From positions 801,501 through 865,500 of the forward strand of contig NZ_CP117025.1 of the NCBI RefSeq assembly GCF_028551275.1: DNA of 64,000 nucleotides, given 5' to 3'. The stretch comes from Sphingomonas hankookensis (GTDB lineage Bacteria; Pseudomonadota; Alphaproteobacteria; Sphingomonadales; Sphingomonadaceae). The notes under the pieces were generated by a model. It searched no databases. It had not been told where the DNA came from and saw only the letters and a program-made list of their open reading frames with translations. A program made the position numbers and the translations under genes. This document shows, one piece after another, positions 50,629-59,675 of the stretch (position 1 is its first letter; each line of letters starts with the position of its first letter).

Positions 50629-51393
50629 ATGACGAAAGCGATCTTCATCACCGGCGGCGGATCGGGCATCGGGCGGGCCGTCGCGCAGTTGTTTGCCAGC
50701 AGGGGCTGGCGCATCGGCCTTGCGGATGTGAACGCCGCCGGCCTGGCGGAAACGGCGGCGCTGTTGCCGAACGGTGCCGCGACGTTCGTGTTCGACGTGA
50801 CCGATCGCGCGGCATGGGACGCGCCGCTCGCGGCATTTGCCGATGGCGGCGGGATCGACGTGCTCTTCAACAACGCCGGCATCGCCTCGGGCGGTGTCTT
50901 TGCCGAGATGACGCCGGACGCGGTCGAGCGGACCATCGCCGTCAACCTGACCGGTGTGGTGCACGGCGCCCATGCAGCCCATCGCTACCTGAAAGCCAGT
51001 GGCGGGTGCCTGCTCAACACCGCGTCGGCCGCCGGCATCTATGGCACCGCCGGTGCGGCCGTCTATTCGGCAACCAAGTTTGGGGTGCGGGGGTTGAGCG
51101 AGGCGCTGGATGGCGAATGGTCGGCGGATGGTATCCGCGTGCGGTCGCTGATGCCGGGGTTCATCGACACGCCGCTGCTCGACGCGTCGCTGGCCGGGAC
51201 CAATTACAATGTCCGGCAGCAGGTCCGCGCCGCCGGACTGGAGTTCACGCCCGTCGAAATCGTCGCGCAGGCGGCATGGGACGCGGTGCACGGCGACGCC
51301 GTCCACACGCCCGTCGGGCCGACCGCGAAGCGGATGCGCTTCGCCGCGCGGTGGCTGCCGGGAAAATTGCGGCAGCAGATGCGGCGGCGATAG
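50629..51393 (+). CDS. Short-chain dehydrogenase/reductase
   Basis: A 254-residue classical SDR. The cofactor motif TGGGSGIGRA lies at about residues 8-17, NNAG at about 82, the catalytic Ser in LLNTASAAG and YSATK with the active Tyr/Lys at about 146-150. The Asp in LADVNAAG at the end of beta-2 suggests NAD preference. ATG 50629 begins directly with TKAIFITGG; the frame from 50599 adds ten residues without a better site. The substrate cannot be inferred. Confidence 0.88.
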   Translation: MTKAIFITGGGSGIGRAVAQLFASRGWRIGLADVNAAGLAETAALLPNGAATFVFDVTDRAAWDAPLAAFADGGGIDVLFNNAGIASGGVFAEMTPDAVERTIAVNLTGVVHGAHAAHRYLKASGGCLLNTASAAGIYGTAGAAVYSATKFGVRGLSEALDGEWSADGIRVRSLMPGFIDTPLLDASLAGTNYNVRQQVRAAGLEFTPVEIVAQAAWDAVHGDAVHTPVGPTAKRMRFAARWLPGKLRQQMRRR

Positions 51394-51404
51394 GCTCCGC
51401 ACAA

Positions 51405-51502
51405 TCGTCATCCCTGCGAAGGCGGGGATCCATAGCCGCTGACCTTTGCGCCTTTATCGCGACGCTGGCGTGTATGGATTCCCGCCTGCGCGGGAATGAC
51501 GA
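51405..51502. repeat. Palindromic intergenic repeat (copy F)
   Basis: Arms TCGTCATCCCTGCGAAGGCG (then GGGATCCATA) and the inverted TATGGATTCCCGCCTGCGCG (then GGAATGACGA) around ~40 bases. It resembles the copy at 59425 and lies between the SDR and phhB. Confidence 0.85.
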
Positions 51503-51509
51503 ATTTTGG

Positions 51510-51797
51510 CTATTCCACCAGCGCGTCGATCGCCTGCGCCATGTCGATGTCGCGGTCCGACAGCCCGCCCGCGTCGTGCGTCGTGAGCAAAATGTCGACG
51601 CGGTTGTAGACGTTCGACCATTCGGGATGATGGTCCGCCTTTTCGGCGAGCAACGCGACCTGCGTCATGAATGCGAACGCCTGGCTGAAATTGTCGAAGG
51701 TGAAGCTGCGGACGATCGCGTCGCGCCCGGCGTCATGGTCCCAGTCGGGCAGGCCGTCCAGCGCATCGGCGCGCTCTGCCTGGCTCAGCGGTTCCAT
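51510..51797 (-). CDS. phhB: Pterin-4a-carbinolamine dehydratase
   Basis: A 95-residue dehydratase (PCD/DCoH family) that recycles 4a-hydroxytetrahydrobiopterin after aromatic amino acid hydroxylation. The signature histidines are in [22 protein letters not shown] (about residues 57-77). The length is normal. GGGAGGG at proper spacing fixes ATG 51797. It is divergent from the zincin gene. Confidence 0.93.
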   Translation of the reverse strand: MEPLSQAERADALDGLPDWDHDAGRDAIVRSFTFDNFSQAFAFMTQVALLAEKADHHPEWSNVYNRVDILLTTHDAGGLSDRDIDMAQAIDALVE

Positions 51798-51844
51798 CGT
51801 CCCTCCCTTGTATCTGCCTCGGCGCAATGCCTATGGTTTGCGCC

Positions 51845-52240
51845 ATGTCCGATCAAGCGCGAACCGCCCCGAGTGCCGAAGCAATGGAAGCGCTCGCCCG
51901 TGCCGCGCTGGCGCGCATTCCCGAACCCTTTGCCGGCCACCTGTCCGACATCGTGCTGCTGGTCGAGGAATTCGCCGACGACGATACGCTGGCGGCGATG
52001 GAAATGGAGCCGTACGAGCTGACCGGCCTGTACCATGGCAGCCCGGTCGGCGAGAAGTCGGCGTTCGACGGCATGCGCCTGCCCGACCGCATCCATTTGT
52101 ATCGCCAGCCGCTGCTGGCCGAATGGTGCGAGACCGGGGTCGATCTGGGCGATCTGATCCGGCATGTCGTGGTGCACGAGGTCGGCCATCATTTCGGCCT
52201 GTCCGACGACGACATGCACGCGCTGGAAGACTCTGTTTGA
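51845..52240 (+). CDS. Minimal zincin-like metallopeptidase family protein
   Basis: A 131-residue protein of the small metallopeptidase (zincin, MMP_TTHA0227-like) family. The zinc motif HEVGHHFGLSDDDM lies near the C-terminus (about residue 115), and acidic LLVEEFADDDTL precedes it. It is a widespread cytoplasmic protein of unclear role. The stop overlaps the TTG start of ccmA (TTGA), so the two are coupled. Confidence 0.88.
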   Translation: MSDQARTAPSAEAMEALARAALARIPEPFAGHLSDIVLLVEEFADDDTLAAMEMEPYELTGLYHGSPVGEKSAFDGMRLPDRIHLYRQPLLAEWCETGVDLGDLIRHVVVHEVGHHFGLSDDDMHALEDSV

Positions 52241-52800
52241 TCCTGTCCCTTGCGCACGTGACGGGCCGGCGCGGCGGGCGGGCGCTGTTCCGCGACCTGT
52301 CGTTCGACCTTTGCGCGGGCGAGGCGGTATTGGTGCAGGGGCCGAACGGCGTCGGCAAATCGACGCTCGTACGGATCGCCGCCGGACTGTTGCCGCCGGC
52401 GGAGGGCAGGGTTGCGCGCGACGGTGCGGTCGCGTTGCTGGCCGAGGCCGCGGCGCTGGACGCTTCGGTGTCGCTGGGGACGGCACTGGACTTCTGGGCG
52501 GGACTGGACGGCGCGCGGGACCGGCTGCCCGCCGCGCTGTCGGCGATGGACATCGCTTCGCTGGCGGACGTGCCGGTGCGGATGCTGTCGACCGGGCAGA
52601 AGCGCCGCGCCGCCATCGCCCGCGTCATCGCCAGCGGCGCGCCGCTGTGGCTGCTCGACGAACCGGCCAACGGGCTGGACGCGGCGTCGCTCGACCGGCT
52701 GGAGACGGCGATCGCGCGCCATCGCGACGGCGGCGGGGCGGTGCTGGTCGCCAGCCATGTCGCCGTGGCGCTCCCGCACGCGAAGGTCGTGACGCTGTGA
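52237..52800 (+). CDS. ccmA: Haem exporter ATP-binding protein CcmA
   Basis: A 187-residue ABC ATPase of cytochrome c maturation. Walker A is GPNGVGKSTL (about residues 37-46), the signature is LSTGQKRR, Walker B is PLWLLDEPANGLD and the switch His is in VLVASHVAV. With CcmB it drives release of haem from CcmE. The start is TTG overlapping the previous stop; no ATG fits ahead of the beta-1 strand. Confidence 0.9.
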   Translation: MILSLAHVTGRRGGRALFRDLSFDLCAGEAVLVQGPNGVGKSTLVRIAAGLLPPAEGRVARDGAVALLAEAAALDASVSLGTALDFWAGLDGARDRLPAALSAMDIASLADVPVRMLSTGQKRRAAIARVIASGAPLWLLDEPANGLDAASLDRLETAIARHRDGGGAVLVASHVAVALPHAKVVTL

Positions 52801-53432
52801 TCGCGCTGATCCTGCGCGAACTGCGTATCGCGTGGAGCGGCGGCGGGCTGTTGCTGCCGGTCGCCTTCTTCCTGCTGGTCGCGACGCTGTTCCCCTTCGC
52901 GATCGGTCCCGATGCGGCATTGCTGGCACGGATCGGCGGCGGGGTGGCGTGGGCGGCAGCGCTGCTGGCCGCGTTGCTGCCGCTCGACCGGCTGGTCGCG
53001 CCCGATATGGAAGCCGGGGTGGTCGATCAGCTGGTCTTACGCGGATGGAGCGAAACGAGCGTCGCCGCCGCCAAGACGATCGGTCACTGGCTGGGCTTTG
53101 CGCCGGCGGTGATGCTGGCGGCGGCGCTGTCGGCGGCATTGCTGGGGATGGACGGGCCGACCTTGGTCGCGCTGGAGATCGGGTTGCTGCTCGGCACGCC
53201 GGGGCTGGCGGCGCTGGGCGTGGCGACGGCGGCACTGACCGCCGGCCTGCGTGGCGGGGGCGCGGTGGCGGGCCTCGTGATGCTGCCGCTGGCGCTGCCG
53301 CTGGTTATCTTCGGGGCGGGCGGGCTGGAGGGTGGTGCCGGCGCGATCAAGCTGCTGGCGGCGACCAGCCTGTTGCTGTGCGTCGGCGCCCCGGTGGTGG
53401 CGGGCGCGGCGATGCGGATCGGGCGGACCTGA
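52797..53432 (+). CDS. ccmB: Haem exporter permease CcmB
   Basis: A 211-residue membrane protein with six hydrophobic segments and the CcmB layout: LILRELRIAWSGGG at the N-terminus, PDMEAGVVDQLVLRG (about residue 70) and LLLGTPGLAALGVATAALTAGLR (about 120-142). The GTG start overlaps the ccmA stop (GTGA). ccmC and the rest of the pathway are not in the window; a repeat and a convergent gene follow. Confidence 0.9.
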   Translation: MIALILRELRIAWSGGGLLLPVAFFLLVATLFPFAIGPDAALLARIGGGVAWAAALLAALLPLDRLVAPDMEAGVVDQLVLRGWSETSVAAAKTIGHWLGFAPAVMLAAALSAALLGMDGPTLVALEIGLLLGTPGLAALGVATAALTAGLRGGGAVAGLVMLPLALPLVIFGAGGLEGGAGAIKLLAATSLLLCVGAPVVAGAAMRIGRT

Positions 53433-53572
53433 GGTCCTCCCCGCTATGCGGGGAGGGGGACCAGCCGCAGGCTGGTGGAGGGGCATTGCCCCCTGCGCTG
53501 CGTTCGCGGTGACGCCCCTCCACCCCTCGCTACGCGAGCGGTCCCCCTCCCCATCGAAGATGGGGAGGATCT
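53433..53572. repeat. Intergenic palindrome of a different family
   Basis: About 140 bases of nested inverted repeats: TCCTCCCCGCTATGCGGGGA with GGGGGACC at the left and GGTCCCCCTCCCCATCGAAG-ATGGGGAGGA at the right, and inner AGCCGCAGGCT and GAGGGGC/GCCCCTC arms. Unlike the CCGCGCAGGCGG class seen elsewhere. Confidence 0.75.
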
Positions 53573-54438
53573 TAGCGGGACCACCGCGCGAAAATCGCTG
53601 TCGGCAGGACCAGCCCGCGCGTCTCCTCGCGCACGCCCAGTTCGCCGCATTCGACCGTGCCGCCCAGATCGCCGAGCGACTGGCGCAGCAATTCGCCGAT
53701 CGCCAGCGCCGACATCCGCACCGCGTACACCGTCAGGAACAGGAACCGCGACTTGCCATCGAGCAACTGGCGGCAATCGGCGATCAGGCCAGGGAGGTGC
53801 TCCTCCAGCTTCCACACTTCGCCATTCGGCCCACGGCCCCATTTGGGCGGGTCGAGAATGATGCCGTCATAACGCCGTCCCCGCCGCACCTCGCGGCCCA
53901 CGAACTTGGCGGCGTCCTCGACCAGCCAGCGGACCGGCTTGTCGGTCATCTCCGACAGCGCCGCATTCGCGCGCGCCTGCTCGACCGACTTCTTCGACGC
54001 ATCGACATGGACGACGCGCGCGCCCGCGTTGGCAAGCGCGAGGCTGCCGACCCCGGTATAGCCAAACAGGTTCAGGCATTCCGGATCACTCGCCCCGTCC
54101 AGCCGCCCGCGCATCCAGTCCCACACCGGCGCCATGTCGGGAAAGAAGCCGAGATGGCGGAACGGCGTGTTGCTGGCCGAAAAGCGCACCTCGCGCCACG
54201 TCAGCGGCCAGTCGCGCGGAGGCTGCTTGAAGAATTGCCAGCGCCCGCCGCCATCCTCGTCCGATCCGGGCACGAACTCGCCATGCGCGTCCCACCGGTC
54301 GAGTGCCGGCGCCCACATCGCCTGCGGCTCCGGCCGGATGAAGCGGAACGGGCCATAGCGTTCCAGCTTGCGACCATGGCCGCAATCGATCAGCCCGTAA
54401 TCGCCCCATGGCTCGCCGATAAGTGCGATCGGGTCCAT
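53572..54438 (-). CDS. Class I SAM-dependent (rRNA-type) methyltransferase
   Basis: A 288-residue methyltransferase. The SAM-binding strand is LNLFGYTGVGSLALANAGA (about residues 121-139), the acidic loop is VVHVDASKKSVEQARAN and the catalytic-type motif is YDGIILDPPKWGRGP (about 191-205), as in RlmI-like cytosine-5 rRNA methyltransferases. The N-terminal PUA of RlmI is replaced by a different ~100-residue domain. The ATG shares one base with the thrC stop (TAATG), so it is coupled to thrC. Confidence 0.84.
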   Translation of the reverse strand: MDPIALIGEPWGDYGLIDCGHGRKLERYGPFRFIRPEPQAMWAPALDRWDAHGEFVPGSDEDGGGRWQFFKQPPRDWPLTWREVRFSASNTPFRHLGFFPDMAPVWDWMRGRLDGASDPECLNLFGYTGVGSLALANAGARVVHVDASKKSVEQARANAALSEMTDKPVRWLVEDAAKFVGREVRRGRRYDGIILDPPKWGRGPNGEVWKLEEHLPGLIADCRQLLDGKSRFLFLTVYAVRMSALAIGELLRQSLGDLGGTVECGELGVREETRGLVLPTAIFARWSR

Positions 54439-55832
54439 TACGCGCGGGGCGTCGCCCGTTCGGCGATCCAGGCAGTTACCGCTTCGAAGGTAGCGGGCAG
54501 GGTGACATAGCGTTCCTCGCGCTCGAACAGGTCGCCGACGCGCGGGGGCAGCGGGGCGCGGGTGCCGATGGCACGTTCGACCGCGTCGGGGAACTTGGCC
54601 GGGTGCGCGGTCGCCAGCGTGACCATCGGCGCGTCGATGCCGCTGTCGAGCGCGGCGGCAAGCGCGATGGCGGTGTGCGGGTCGATCGTCTGCGCGGCGT
54701 TGTCGCATGCCCAGCGCATCGCCTGCGCCATGCGGTCGGCATCGACGCGCGCGCTCTGGAACAGCGAGGCCGCGCCCTGTTGCTGCGCATTGGTCAGCCG
54801 CATCGCCCGGCTCGATTCGAACCCGCGCATCTGGTCGCCCAGCGCCAGCCCGTCGCGCCCGCCCAGATCGTGCAGCAGTCGTTCGAAGTTCGAGCTGACC
54901 TGGATATCCATCGACGGGGTGGCGGTCGGCGTTACCGTCGCGCTCGAATAATCGCCGGTCGACAGCGCGCGGTGCAGGATGTCGTTGACGTTGGTCGCGA
55001 CGATCAGCCTGGCGATCGGCAGCCCCATCTGCGCCGCGACATAGCCTGCGAACACGTCGCCGAAATTGCCGGTCGGGACCGAGAAGGCGATCGCCTTGTC
55101 CGGTCCGCCCAGCCGTACGGCGGCGTAGAAATAATAGACCACCTGCGCCATCAACCGCGCCCAGTTGATCGAATTGACGGCGGACAGGCGGAAGCGCCCC
55201 GAGAAGCCGGGATCGTTGAACATCGCCTTGACCAGCGCCTGCGCCGTGTCGAAGTCGCCTTCGATCGCGATATTGTGGACGTTGGGCGACAGCACGGTCG
55301 TCATCTGCCGCCGCTGCACGTCGGACACGCGGCCCGCCGGGTGCAGCATGAAGATGTCGATATTCTCGCGACCCGCCACCGCGTCGATCGCGGCCGATCC
55401 GGTGTCCCCGCTGGTCGCGCCGACGATCGTCAGGCGTTCGCTGGTGCCGGTGAGGAAACGTTCGAACAACAGCCCCAGAAGCTGCAATGCAACGTCCTTG
55501 AACGCCAGCGTCGGGCCGTGGAACAGCTCCAGCAGCCACTGGTCATGGTCGAGCTGTACCAGCGGGGTGACGCCCTTGTGGCTGAAGCGGCCATAGGCGG
55601 TTTCGCATAGCGCGCGCAGTTCGTCTTCCGACAGCGAGTCGCCGACGAACGGCAGCATCACCCGCACCGCCGTTTCGGCATAGCTGAGGCCCGCCAGCGC
55701 CGCGATATCGTCACGGGTCAGCGTCGGCCACTCGGTCGGGACATACAGCCCGCCATCGCGTGCCAATCCGGCCAGCGTCGCGCCGGCGAAGTCGAGTTCG
55801 GGCGCATCGCCCCTGGTGCTGACATACCGCAT
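54438..55832 (-). CDS. thrC: Threonine synthase
   Basis: A 464-residue PLP enzyme converting phosphohomoserine to threonine. The N-terminal MRYVSTRGDAPELDFAGATL fixes the start at 55832. The PLP lysine is in FHGPTLAFKDVALQ (about residue 108), then IVGATSGDTGSAA and FSVPTGNFGDVFAGY for phosphate and cofactor binding. The length is normal for the gamma-proteobacterial/fungal-type enzyme. It lies at the end of the cytochrome oxidase assembly operon, a common alphaproteobacterial arrangement. Confidence 0.95.
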   Translation of the reverse strand: MRYVSTRGDAPELDFAGATLAGLARDGGLYVPTEWPTLTRDDIAALAGLSYAETAVRVMLPFVGDSLSEDELRALCETAYGRFSHKGVTPLVQLDHDQWLLELFHGPTLAFKDVALQLLGLLFERFLTGTSERLTIVGATSGDTGSAAIDAVAGRENIDIFMLHPAGRVSDVQRRQMTTVLSPNVHNIAIEGDFDTAQALVKAMFNDPGFSGRFRLSAVNSINWARLMAQVVYYFYAAVRLGGPDKAIAFSVPTGNFGDVFAGYVAAQMGLPIARLIVATNVNDILHRALSTGDYSSATVTPTATPSMDIQVSSNFERLLHDLGGRDGLALGDQMRGFESSRAMRLTNAQQQGAASLFQSARVDADRMAQAMRWACDNAAQTIDPHTAIALAAALDSGIDAPMVTLATAHPAKFPDAVERAIGTRAPLPPRVGDLFEREERYVTLPATFEAVTAWIAERATPRA

Positions 55833-55842
55833 GGGGGTGCGG

Positions 55843-56451
55843 TTAGCGGCTACGACGACGAAGTGCCAGCAAGTATATGATGACCGCGGCCAAGGCGAAG
55901 CCGAACCATTGCAGCGCATAGCCCAGATGATTGTCGGGCAGGCTGGCCGGATCGGGGCGCTGGCTGGGCGACAGGCCCGGTGCGGCGACGTCCGACACGA
56001 TCATCGGCGCGGGTGGCGCGGCATGGCCGGTCATCCGGTCGAGCAGGGTCGGCCCGCCCGGCGCGTGGCTCAAGGTGCCGGCGACCGCGCCGCCGGCCCA
56101 GACCGGGCGCAGCTTCGGGTCGGTCGCGACACCCATGTCGACGCGGAAGCGCTGGCCGGTCGGTGACTGGCAGGCGGCGATATGGCGATAGCCCGAGGTG
56201 CCGTTTGCCGTGCGGCCGGCGCCCATCGTCCACCCCTCGACCCGGGCACAAGTGGCGGTAACGCGCGCGAACAGCAGCTCGTCGGCGATCCGCGGCGGCA
56301 AGGGCTGGGCCGGGCGGTCGAGATTGGCGGTGGCGCGCGCGATCAGCGCGGCCTTTTCGGTACGGCGCTGCAACTGCCAGACGCCGAGCGCGATCATGGC
56401 GGCGACCGCGAGCAGGACGATAAGGGTCGGCAGGACGGGCAGGCGCTTCAT
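55843..56451 (-). CDS. SURF1 family cytochrome oxidase assembly protein
   Basis: A 202-residue SURF1-like protein with two terminal membrane helices (PTLIVLLAVAAMIALGVWQLQRR at the start, YALQWFGFALAAVIIYLLAL at the end) and a periplasmic domain between. The LGVWQLQRR and NHLGYALQWFGFA motifs are typical. It inserts haem a into subunit I. The ATG overlaps the DUF983 stop (ATGA). Confidence 0.9.
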   Translation of the reverse strand: MKRLPVLPTLIVLLAVAAMIALGVWQLQRRTEKAALIARATANLDRPAQPLPPRIADELLFARVTATCARVEGWTMGAGRTANGTSGYRHIAACQSPTGQRFRVDMGVATDPKLRPVWAGGAVAGTLSHAPGGPTLLDRMTGHAAPPAPMIVSDVAAPGLSPSQRPDPASLPDNHLGYALQWFGFALAAVIIYLLALRRRSR

Positions 56452-56831
56452 GGGCGGGGGGCGATTTTGCCTTCGCGCGCGGCGTTGCGATATTCGAGCG
56501 CCAGCAGCATGCCCTTGGCGATCCGGAGCGACCCGACCACGCCGCCGATGGTCAGCGGTATCCACAGCAGGGCATGGACCCACCACGGTGGCCCCACCTT
56601 CAGGTCGAGCCAGATGGCGAGGATGGTGACGATGCCGCCCAGGATCAGCGTCAGGAACGCCGCCGGTCCGTCGCCGACATTGAACGCCGAGAAATCAAGG
56701 GCACAGGCGCCGCACCGGTCGGCAAAGGCGACGGGGCCACGGAACAAGGTCGTGGCCCCGCAGCGCGGACACAGGCCGCGCATGCCGCAATCGAAGGGCG
56801 CGGGACCGCCCGCGCCCACCGGATCAGGCAT
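56448..56831 (-). CDS. DUF983 family membrane protein
   Basis: A 127-residue protein with an N-terminal CPRCG...DRCGACALDF zinc-ribbon-like four-cysteine motif (about residues 21-48) and two membrane helices, matching DUF983. It is regularly found between coxC and SURF1 in alphaproteobacteria and presumably helps oxidase assembly. ATG 56831 overlaps the coxC stop by one base. Confidence 0.9.
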   Translation of the reverse strand: MPDPVGAGGPAPFDCGMRGLCPRCGATTLFRGPVAFADRCGACALDFSAFNVGDGPAAFLTLILGGIVTILAIWLDLKVGPPWWVHALLWIPLTIGGVVGSLRIAKGMLLALEYRNAAREGKIAPRP

Positions 56832-57748
56832 CAGCCACCATGGATCGGCGCGCCCCAGCCGCCCCAGACATAGATGACGACGAACAGGAACAGCCACACC
56901 ACGTCGACGAAATGCCAGTACCAGGCGGCCGCTTCGAAGCCGAAATGCTGCTTGGGCGTAAAGTCGCCCTTGTAGGCGCGGATCAGGTTGACGGCGAGGA
57001 AGATGGTGCCGACGAGCACGTGGAAGCCGTGGAACCCGGTCGCCATGTAGAAGGCGGCGCCATAGTTCAGCCCCGCGAACGGCATCGGCGCATGGATATA
57101 CTCATAGGCCTGGATGCACGAGAACAGCGCGCCCAGAAGGACGGTCAGCCACAGCCCCTTCTTGACGCCGTCATTCTCGCCCACGCCGATCGCGCCCCAC
57201 AGCCCCTTGAGCTTGCCGCCGCGCTGGTTGTGGATCAGCGCATGGTGTGCCCAGGTGACGGTCGTGCCCGACAGCAGCAGGATGAAGGTGTTGAGCAGCG
57301 GCAGCTCGAACGCGTTAAGCACTTCGAGGCCCGCCGGCGGCCATTGCGCGGTGACCGCGGTGTTGCCTGCCTCGATCAGCGAGACGCCGTCCTCATGGCT
57401 GTACTGGATCGCGGCGGGGAACAGCGAAAAGTCGAACCACGACCAGAACCAGCCGACGAAGAACATCACTTCGGACGCGATGAACAGGATCATGCCGTAG
57501 CGCAGGTGCAGCTGCACGACCGGGGTATGGTCGCCGGCCTTCGCCTCGCGGATGACGTCCGCCCACCAGAAGCCCATGCACGACAGCGTGGCGATCAGCC
57601 CCGCGCCGAACACCAGCCCGCCCAGCGCCGCCTCGTTCATCCACATGACCCCACCCGCTGCCAGCGCGAACGCGGCCAGCGAACTCGCCAGCGGCCAGAT
57701 GCTGGGGGGAAGGATGTGAAAATCGTGGTTCTTCGCGCCTGCCATCAT
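56831..57748 (-). CDS. coxC: Cytochrome c oxidase subunit III
   Basis: A 305-residue seven-helix protein. Signatures are LRYGMILFIASEVMFFVGWFW (about residues 84-104), with the lipid/proton-associated Glu, HALIHNQR, and FYMATGFHGFHVLVGT near residue 235 and WHFVDVVWLFLFVVIYVWGG at the end. It is an inner-membrane subunit of aa3 oxidase. Subunits I and II are not in the adjacent positions, although the assembly factors are. Confidence 0.95.
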   Translation of the reverse strand: MMAGAKNHDFHILPPSIWPLASSLAAFALAAGGVMWMNEAALGGLVFGAGLIATLSCMGFWWADVIREAKAGDHTPVVQLHLRYGMILFIASEVMFFVGWFWSWFDFSLFPAAIQYSHEDGVSLIEAGNTAVTAQWPPAGLEVLNAFELPLLNTFILLLSGTTVTWAHHALIHNQRGGKLKGLWGAIGVGENDGVKKGLWLTVLLGALFSCIQAYEYIHAPMPFAGLNYGAAFYMATGFHGFHVLVGTIFLAVNLIRAYKGDFTPKQHFGFEAAAWYWHFVDVVWLFLFVVIYVWGGWGAPIHGG

Positions 57749-57797
57749 CCATCCCTATATGCGTCGCGCCTGTGCCGGTGCGTAATTCTGCGCGATC

Positions 57798-58331
57798 CTA
57801 GCTGGTCGTCGCGGCCGAATCCACCGGGTAAAATGTGTAGGACAGCGTGATCGCGCGAATGTCCTTCGCATCCGGGTCGTCATGGATCTTCGGATCGACG
57901 AAGAAGATGACCGGCATCCGCACCTTCTCACCCGGCTGCAGCGTCTGTTCGGTGAAGCAGAAGCACTGGATCTTCGTGAAATATTTTCCCGCCTGACTGG
58001 GCGTCACGTTGAAGGTCGCGGTGCCGGTGACCGGGCGGCCCGACACGTTCTTGGCGGTGAAGAACGCCATGTCGCGCGCGCCGATATCGACGGTTTCCGA
58101 TGCGCGTTCGGGCTTGAACTCCCAGCCAAGTGCGGGGTTCGAGTTGGCGTCGAAGCGCACCACGACCTTGTCGCCGATGCCGCCGGGCGCTGCCTGCCCG
58201 CGCTGCGTCGTGCCGTTGAACCCGGTCACCTGACAGAACATGCGGTAGAGCGGCACGCTGGCGAAGCCGACCCCGGTCATGCCGACCACGGCCGCGGCGG
58301 CGAACAGGGCGGTGCGCAGGTTGCGGGTCAC
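57798..58331 (-). CDS. ctaG: Cytochrome c oxidase assembly protein CtaG (Cox11)
   Basis: A 177-residue Cox11-type copper chaperone for CuB. One N-terminal membrane helix is followed by VPLYRMFCQVTGFNGTTQ (first Cys, about residue 33), then KIQCFCFTEQTLQPGE with the copper-binding CFC pair (about 120) and MPVIFFVDP. The start is GTG overlapping the upstream stop (GTGA). Confidence 0.94.
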   Translation of the reverse strand: MTRNLRTALFAAAAVVGMTGVGFASVPLYRMFCQVTGFNGTTQRGQAAPGGIGDKVVVRFDANSNPALGWEFKPERASETVDIGARDMAFFTAKNVSGRPVTGTATFNVTPSQAGKYFTKIQCFCFTEQTLQPGEKVRMPVIFFVDPKIHDDPDAKDIRAITLSYTFYPVDSAATTS

Positions 58332-58462
58332 GCGCCCATCCCGGCGCGAATCTTGACGATGGTGATCGCGAACATCAGCAGCACGAACGCGCCGAGCAGC
58401 CACGCCATCACCTTCGCCCGTTCGCGCTGGCGCGCGCGGATGCGGTCGTCGTGCTCGCTCAT
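58328..58462 (-). CDS. Small membrane protein of the cox operon
   Basis: A 44-residue protein: a basic N-terminal helix ([13 protein letters not shown]) and one membrane span ([22 protein letters not shown]). It overlaps ctaB by ATGA and ctaG by GTGA, so it is certainly placed to be translated. Small proteins at this site in alphaproteobacterial cox operons are thought to help assembly (CoxF/Cox-26-like position). Confidence 0.78.
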   Translation of the reverse strand: MSEHDDRIRARQRERAKVMAWLLGAFVLLMFAITIVKIRAGMGA

Positions 58463-59358
58463 GCCGCCACCCACCGGTCGGCGACCAGCGCGCCGAACAT
58501 CGCAAAGAGATACAGGATCGAGAAAGCGAACAGCCGCTTTTCGGGCTTCATCTTGTCTTCGGGGCCGGTCCTGCGCGTCGCGACCTGCACCGCCAGCACG
58601 CCGAAGGTCGCGGTCAGCAGGCACGCGGCGATGCCGTAGATCGGACCGGTGAGGCCCAGCGGCCATGGCGCCACCGCGACGGCGGCCATCGGGATGGTGT
58701 ACAGCCCGATCTGCGTCCGCGTCACCCGCTCGCCCGCCACCACCGGCAGCATCGGCACACCGGCATTGGCGTAATCGGTCTTCACGAACAGCGCCAAGGC
58801 CCAGAAATGCGGCGGCGTCCACAGGAAGACGAGGCTGAACAGCAGGAACGGCAGCAGCGCGACATCGCCGGTCGCCGCCGCCCAGCCGATCAGCGGCGGA
58901 AACGCCCCCGCCGCGCCGCCGATGACGATGTTCTGCGGCGTGCGGCGCTTGAGCCACACGGTATAGACCAGCACGTAGAACAGGATCGAGACGGTCAGGA
59001 TGATCGCGGCGGGGACATTCACGGCCAGCCCCATCAGCACGACCGAGAAGATCGCGAGGCCGACACCGAAATGCAGCGCCGATTCGCGCTCCATCCGCCC
59101 GGCGGGCAGCGGGCGGCCCTGCGTCCGCTTCATCTTCGCGTCGAGATCGGCCTCATACCATTGGTTCAGCGCACCGGCGGCACCTGCACCGAGCGCGATG
59201 CACAGCACGGCGGTGAAGCCCAGCACCGGATGGATCGGCACGGGGGCTGCCAGCATCCCGCACAGGCCGGTGAAGACGACCAGCGTCATCACGCGGGGCT
59301 TGGTCAGGGCCAGGAAGTCGCGCCAGTCGGCGGGCAGGGTGATCGTCTGCGCGGTCAT
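58459..59358 (-). CDS. ctaB: Protohaem IX farnesyltransferase (haem o synthase)
   Basis: A 299-residue polytopic UbiA-type prenyltransferase. The family motifs are [19 protein letters not shown] (about residues 16-34), [24 protein letters not shown] (about 66-89, DxxxD magnesium site) and [28 protein letters not shown] (about 180-207). It makes haem o from haem b. It is the first gene of this operon in the window; upstream are repeats and the TonB receptor instead of coxB-coxA. Confidence 0.96.
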   Translation of the reverse strand: MTAQTITLPADWRDFLALTKPRVMTLVVFTGLCGMLAAPVPIHPVLGFTAVLCIALGAGAAGALNQWYEADLDAKMKRTQGRPLPAGRMERESALHFGVGLAIFSVVLMGLAVNVPAAIILTVSILFYVLVYTVWLKRRTPQNIVIGGAAGAFPPLIGWAAATGDVALLPFLLFSLVFLWTPPHFWALALFVKTDYANAGVPMLPVVAGERVTRTQIGLYTIPMAAVAVAPWPLGLTGPIYGIAACLLTATFGVLAVQVATRRTGPEDKMKPEKRLFAFSILYLFAMFGALVADRWVAA

Positions 59359-59424
59359 CGCCGCTGTATAGAGAGTTGTGCGGGCGGGGGAAAGCGGGTG
59401 TGAGGTTCGCGGTGCCCACCCCCG

Positions 59425-59523
59425 TCGTCATTCCCGCGAAGGCGGGAATCCATAGACGCAACGTCCATGATTCCCAACCAGCGCCAGCGGTTATGGACCC
59501 CCGCCTGCGCGGGGGTGACGATG
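59425..59523. repeat. Palindromic intergenic repeat (copy G)
   Basis: Arms TCGTCATTCCCGCGAAGGCG (then GGAATCCATA) and TTATGGACCCCCGCCTGCGC (then GGGGGTGACGA), inverted around ~45 bases. It is close in sequence to copy F at 51405. Confidence 0.85.
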
Positions 59524-59550
59524 GGGGTAGGGCGAGACCTTACCATCCCA

Positions 59551-59659
59551 CCCCGTCATCCCGGCGAAGGCCGGGATCCATTGTGTCGGAAGCTGTCGAA
59601 AGAACCGCGACCGTCCCCCCATCCATGGATTCCGGCCTCCGCCGGAATGACGAACGGGG
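59551..59659. repeat. Palindromic intergenic repeat (copy H)
   Basis: Arms CCCCGTCATCCCGGCGAAGG (then CCGGGATCCAT) and ATGGATTCCGGCCTCCGCCG (then GAATGACGAACGGGG), inverted. It directly follows copy G and sits between the TonB receptor stop and the ctaB promoter. Confidence 0.85.
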
Positions 59660-59675
59660 GGAAGCGCTCAGCCCC

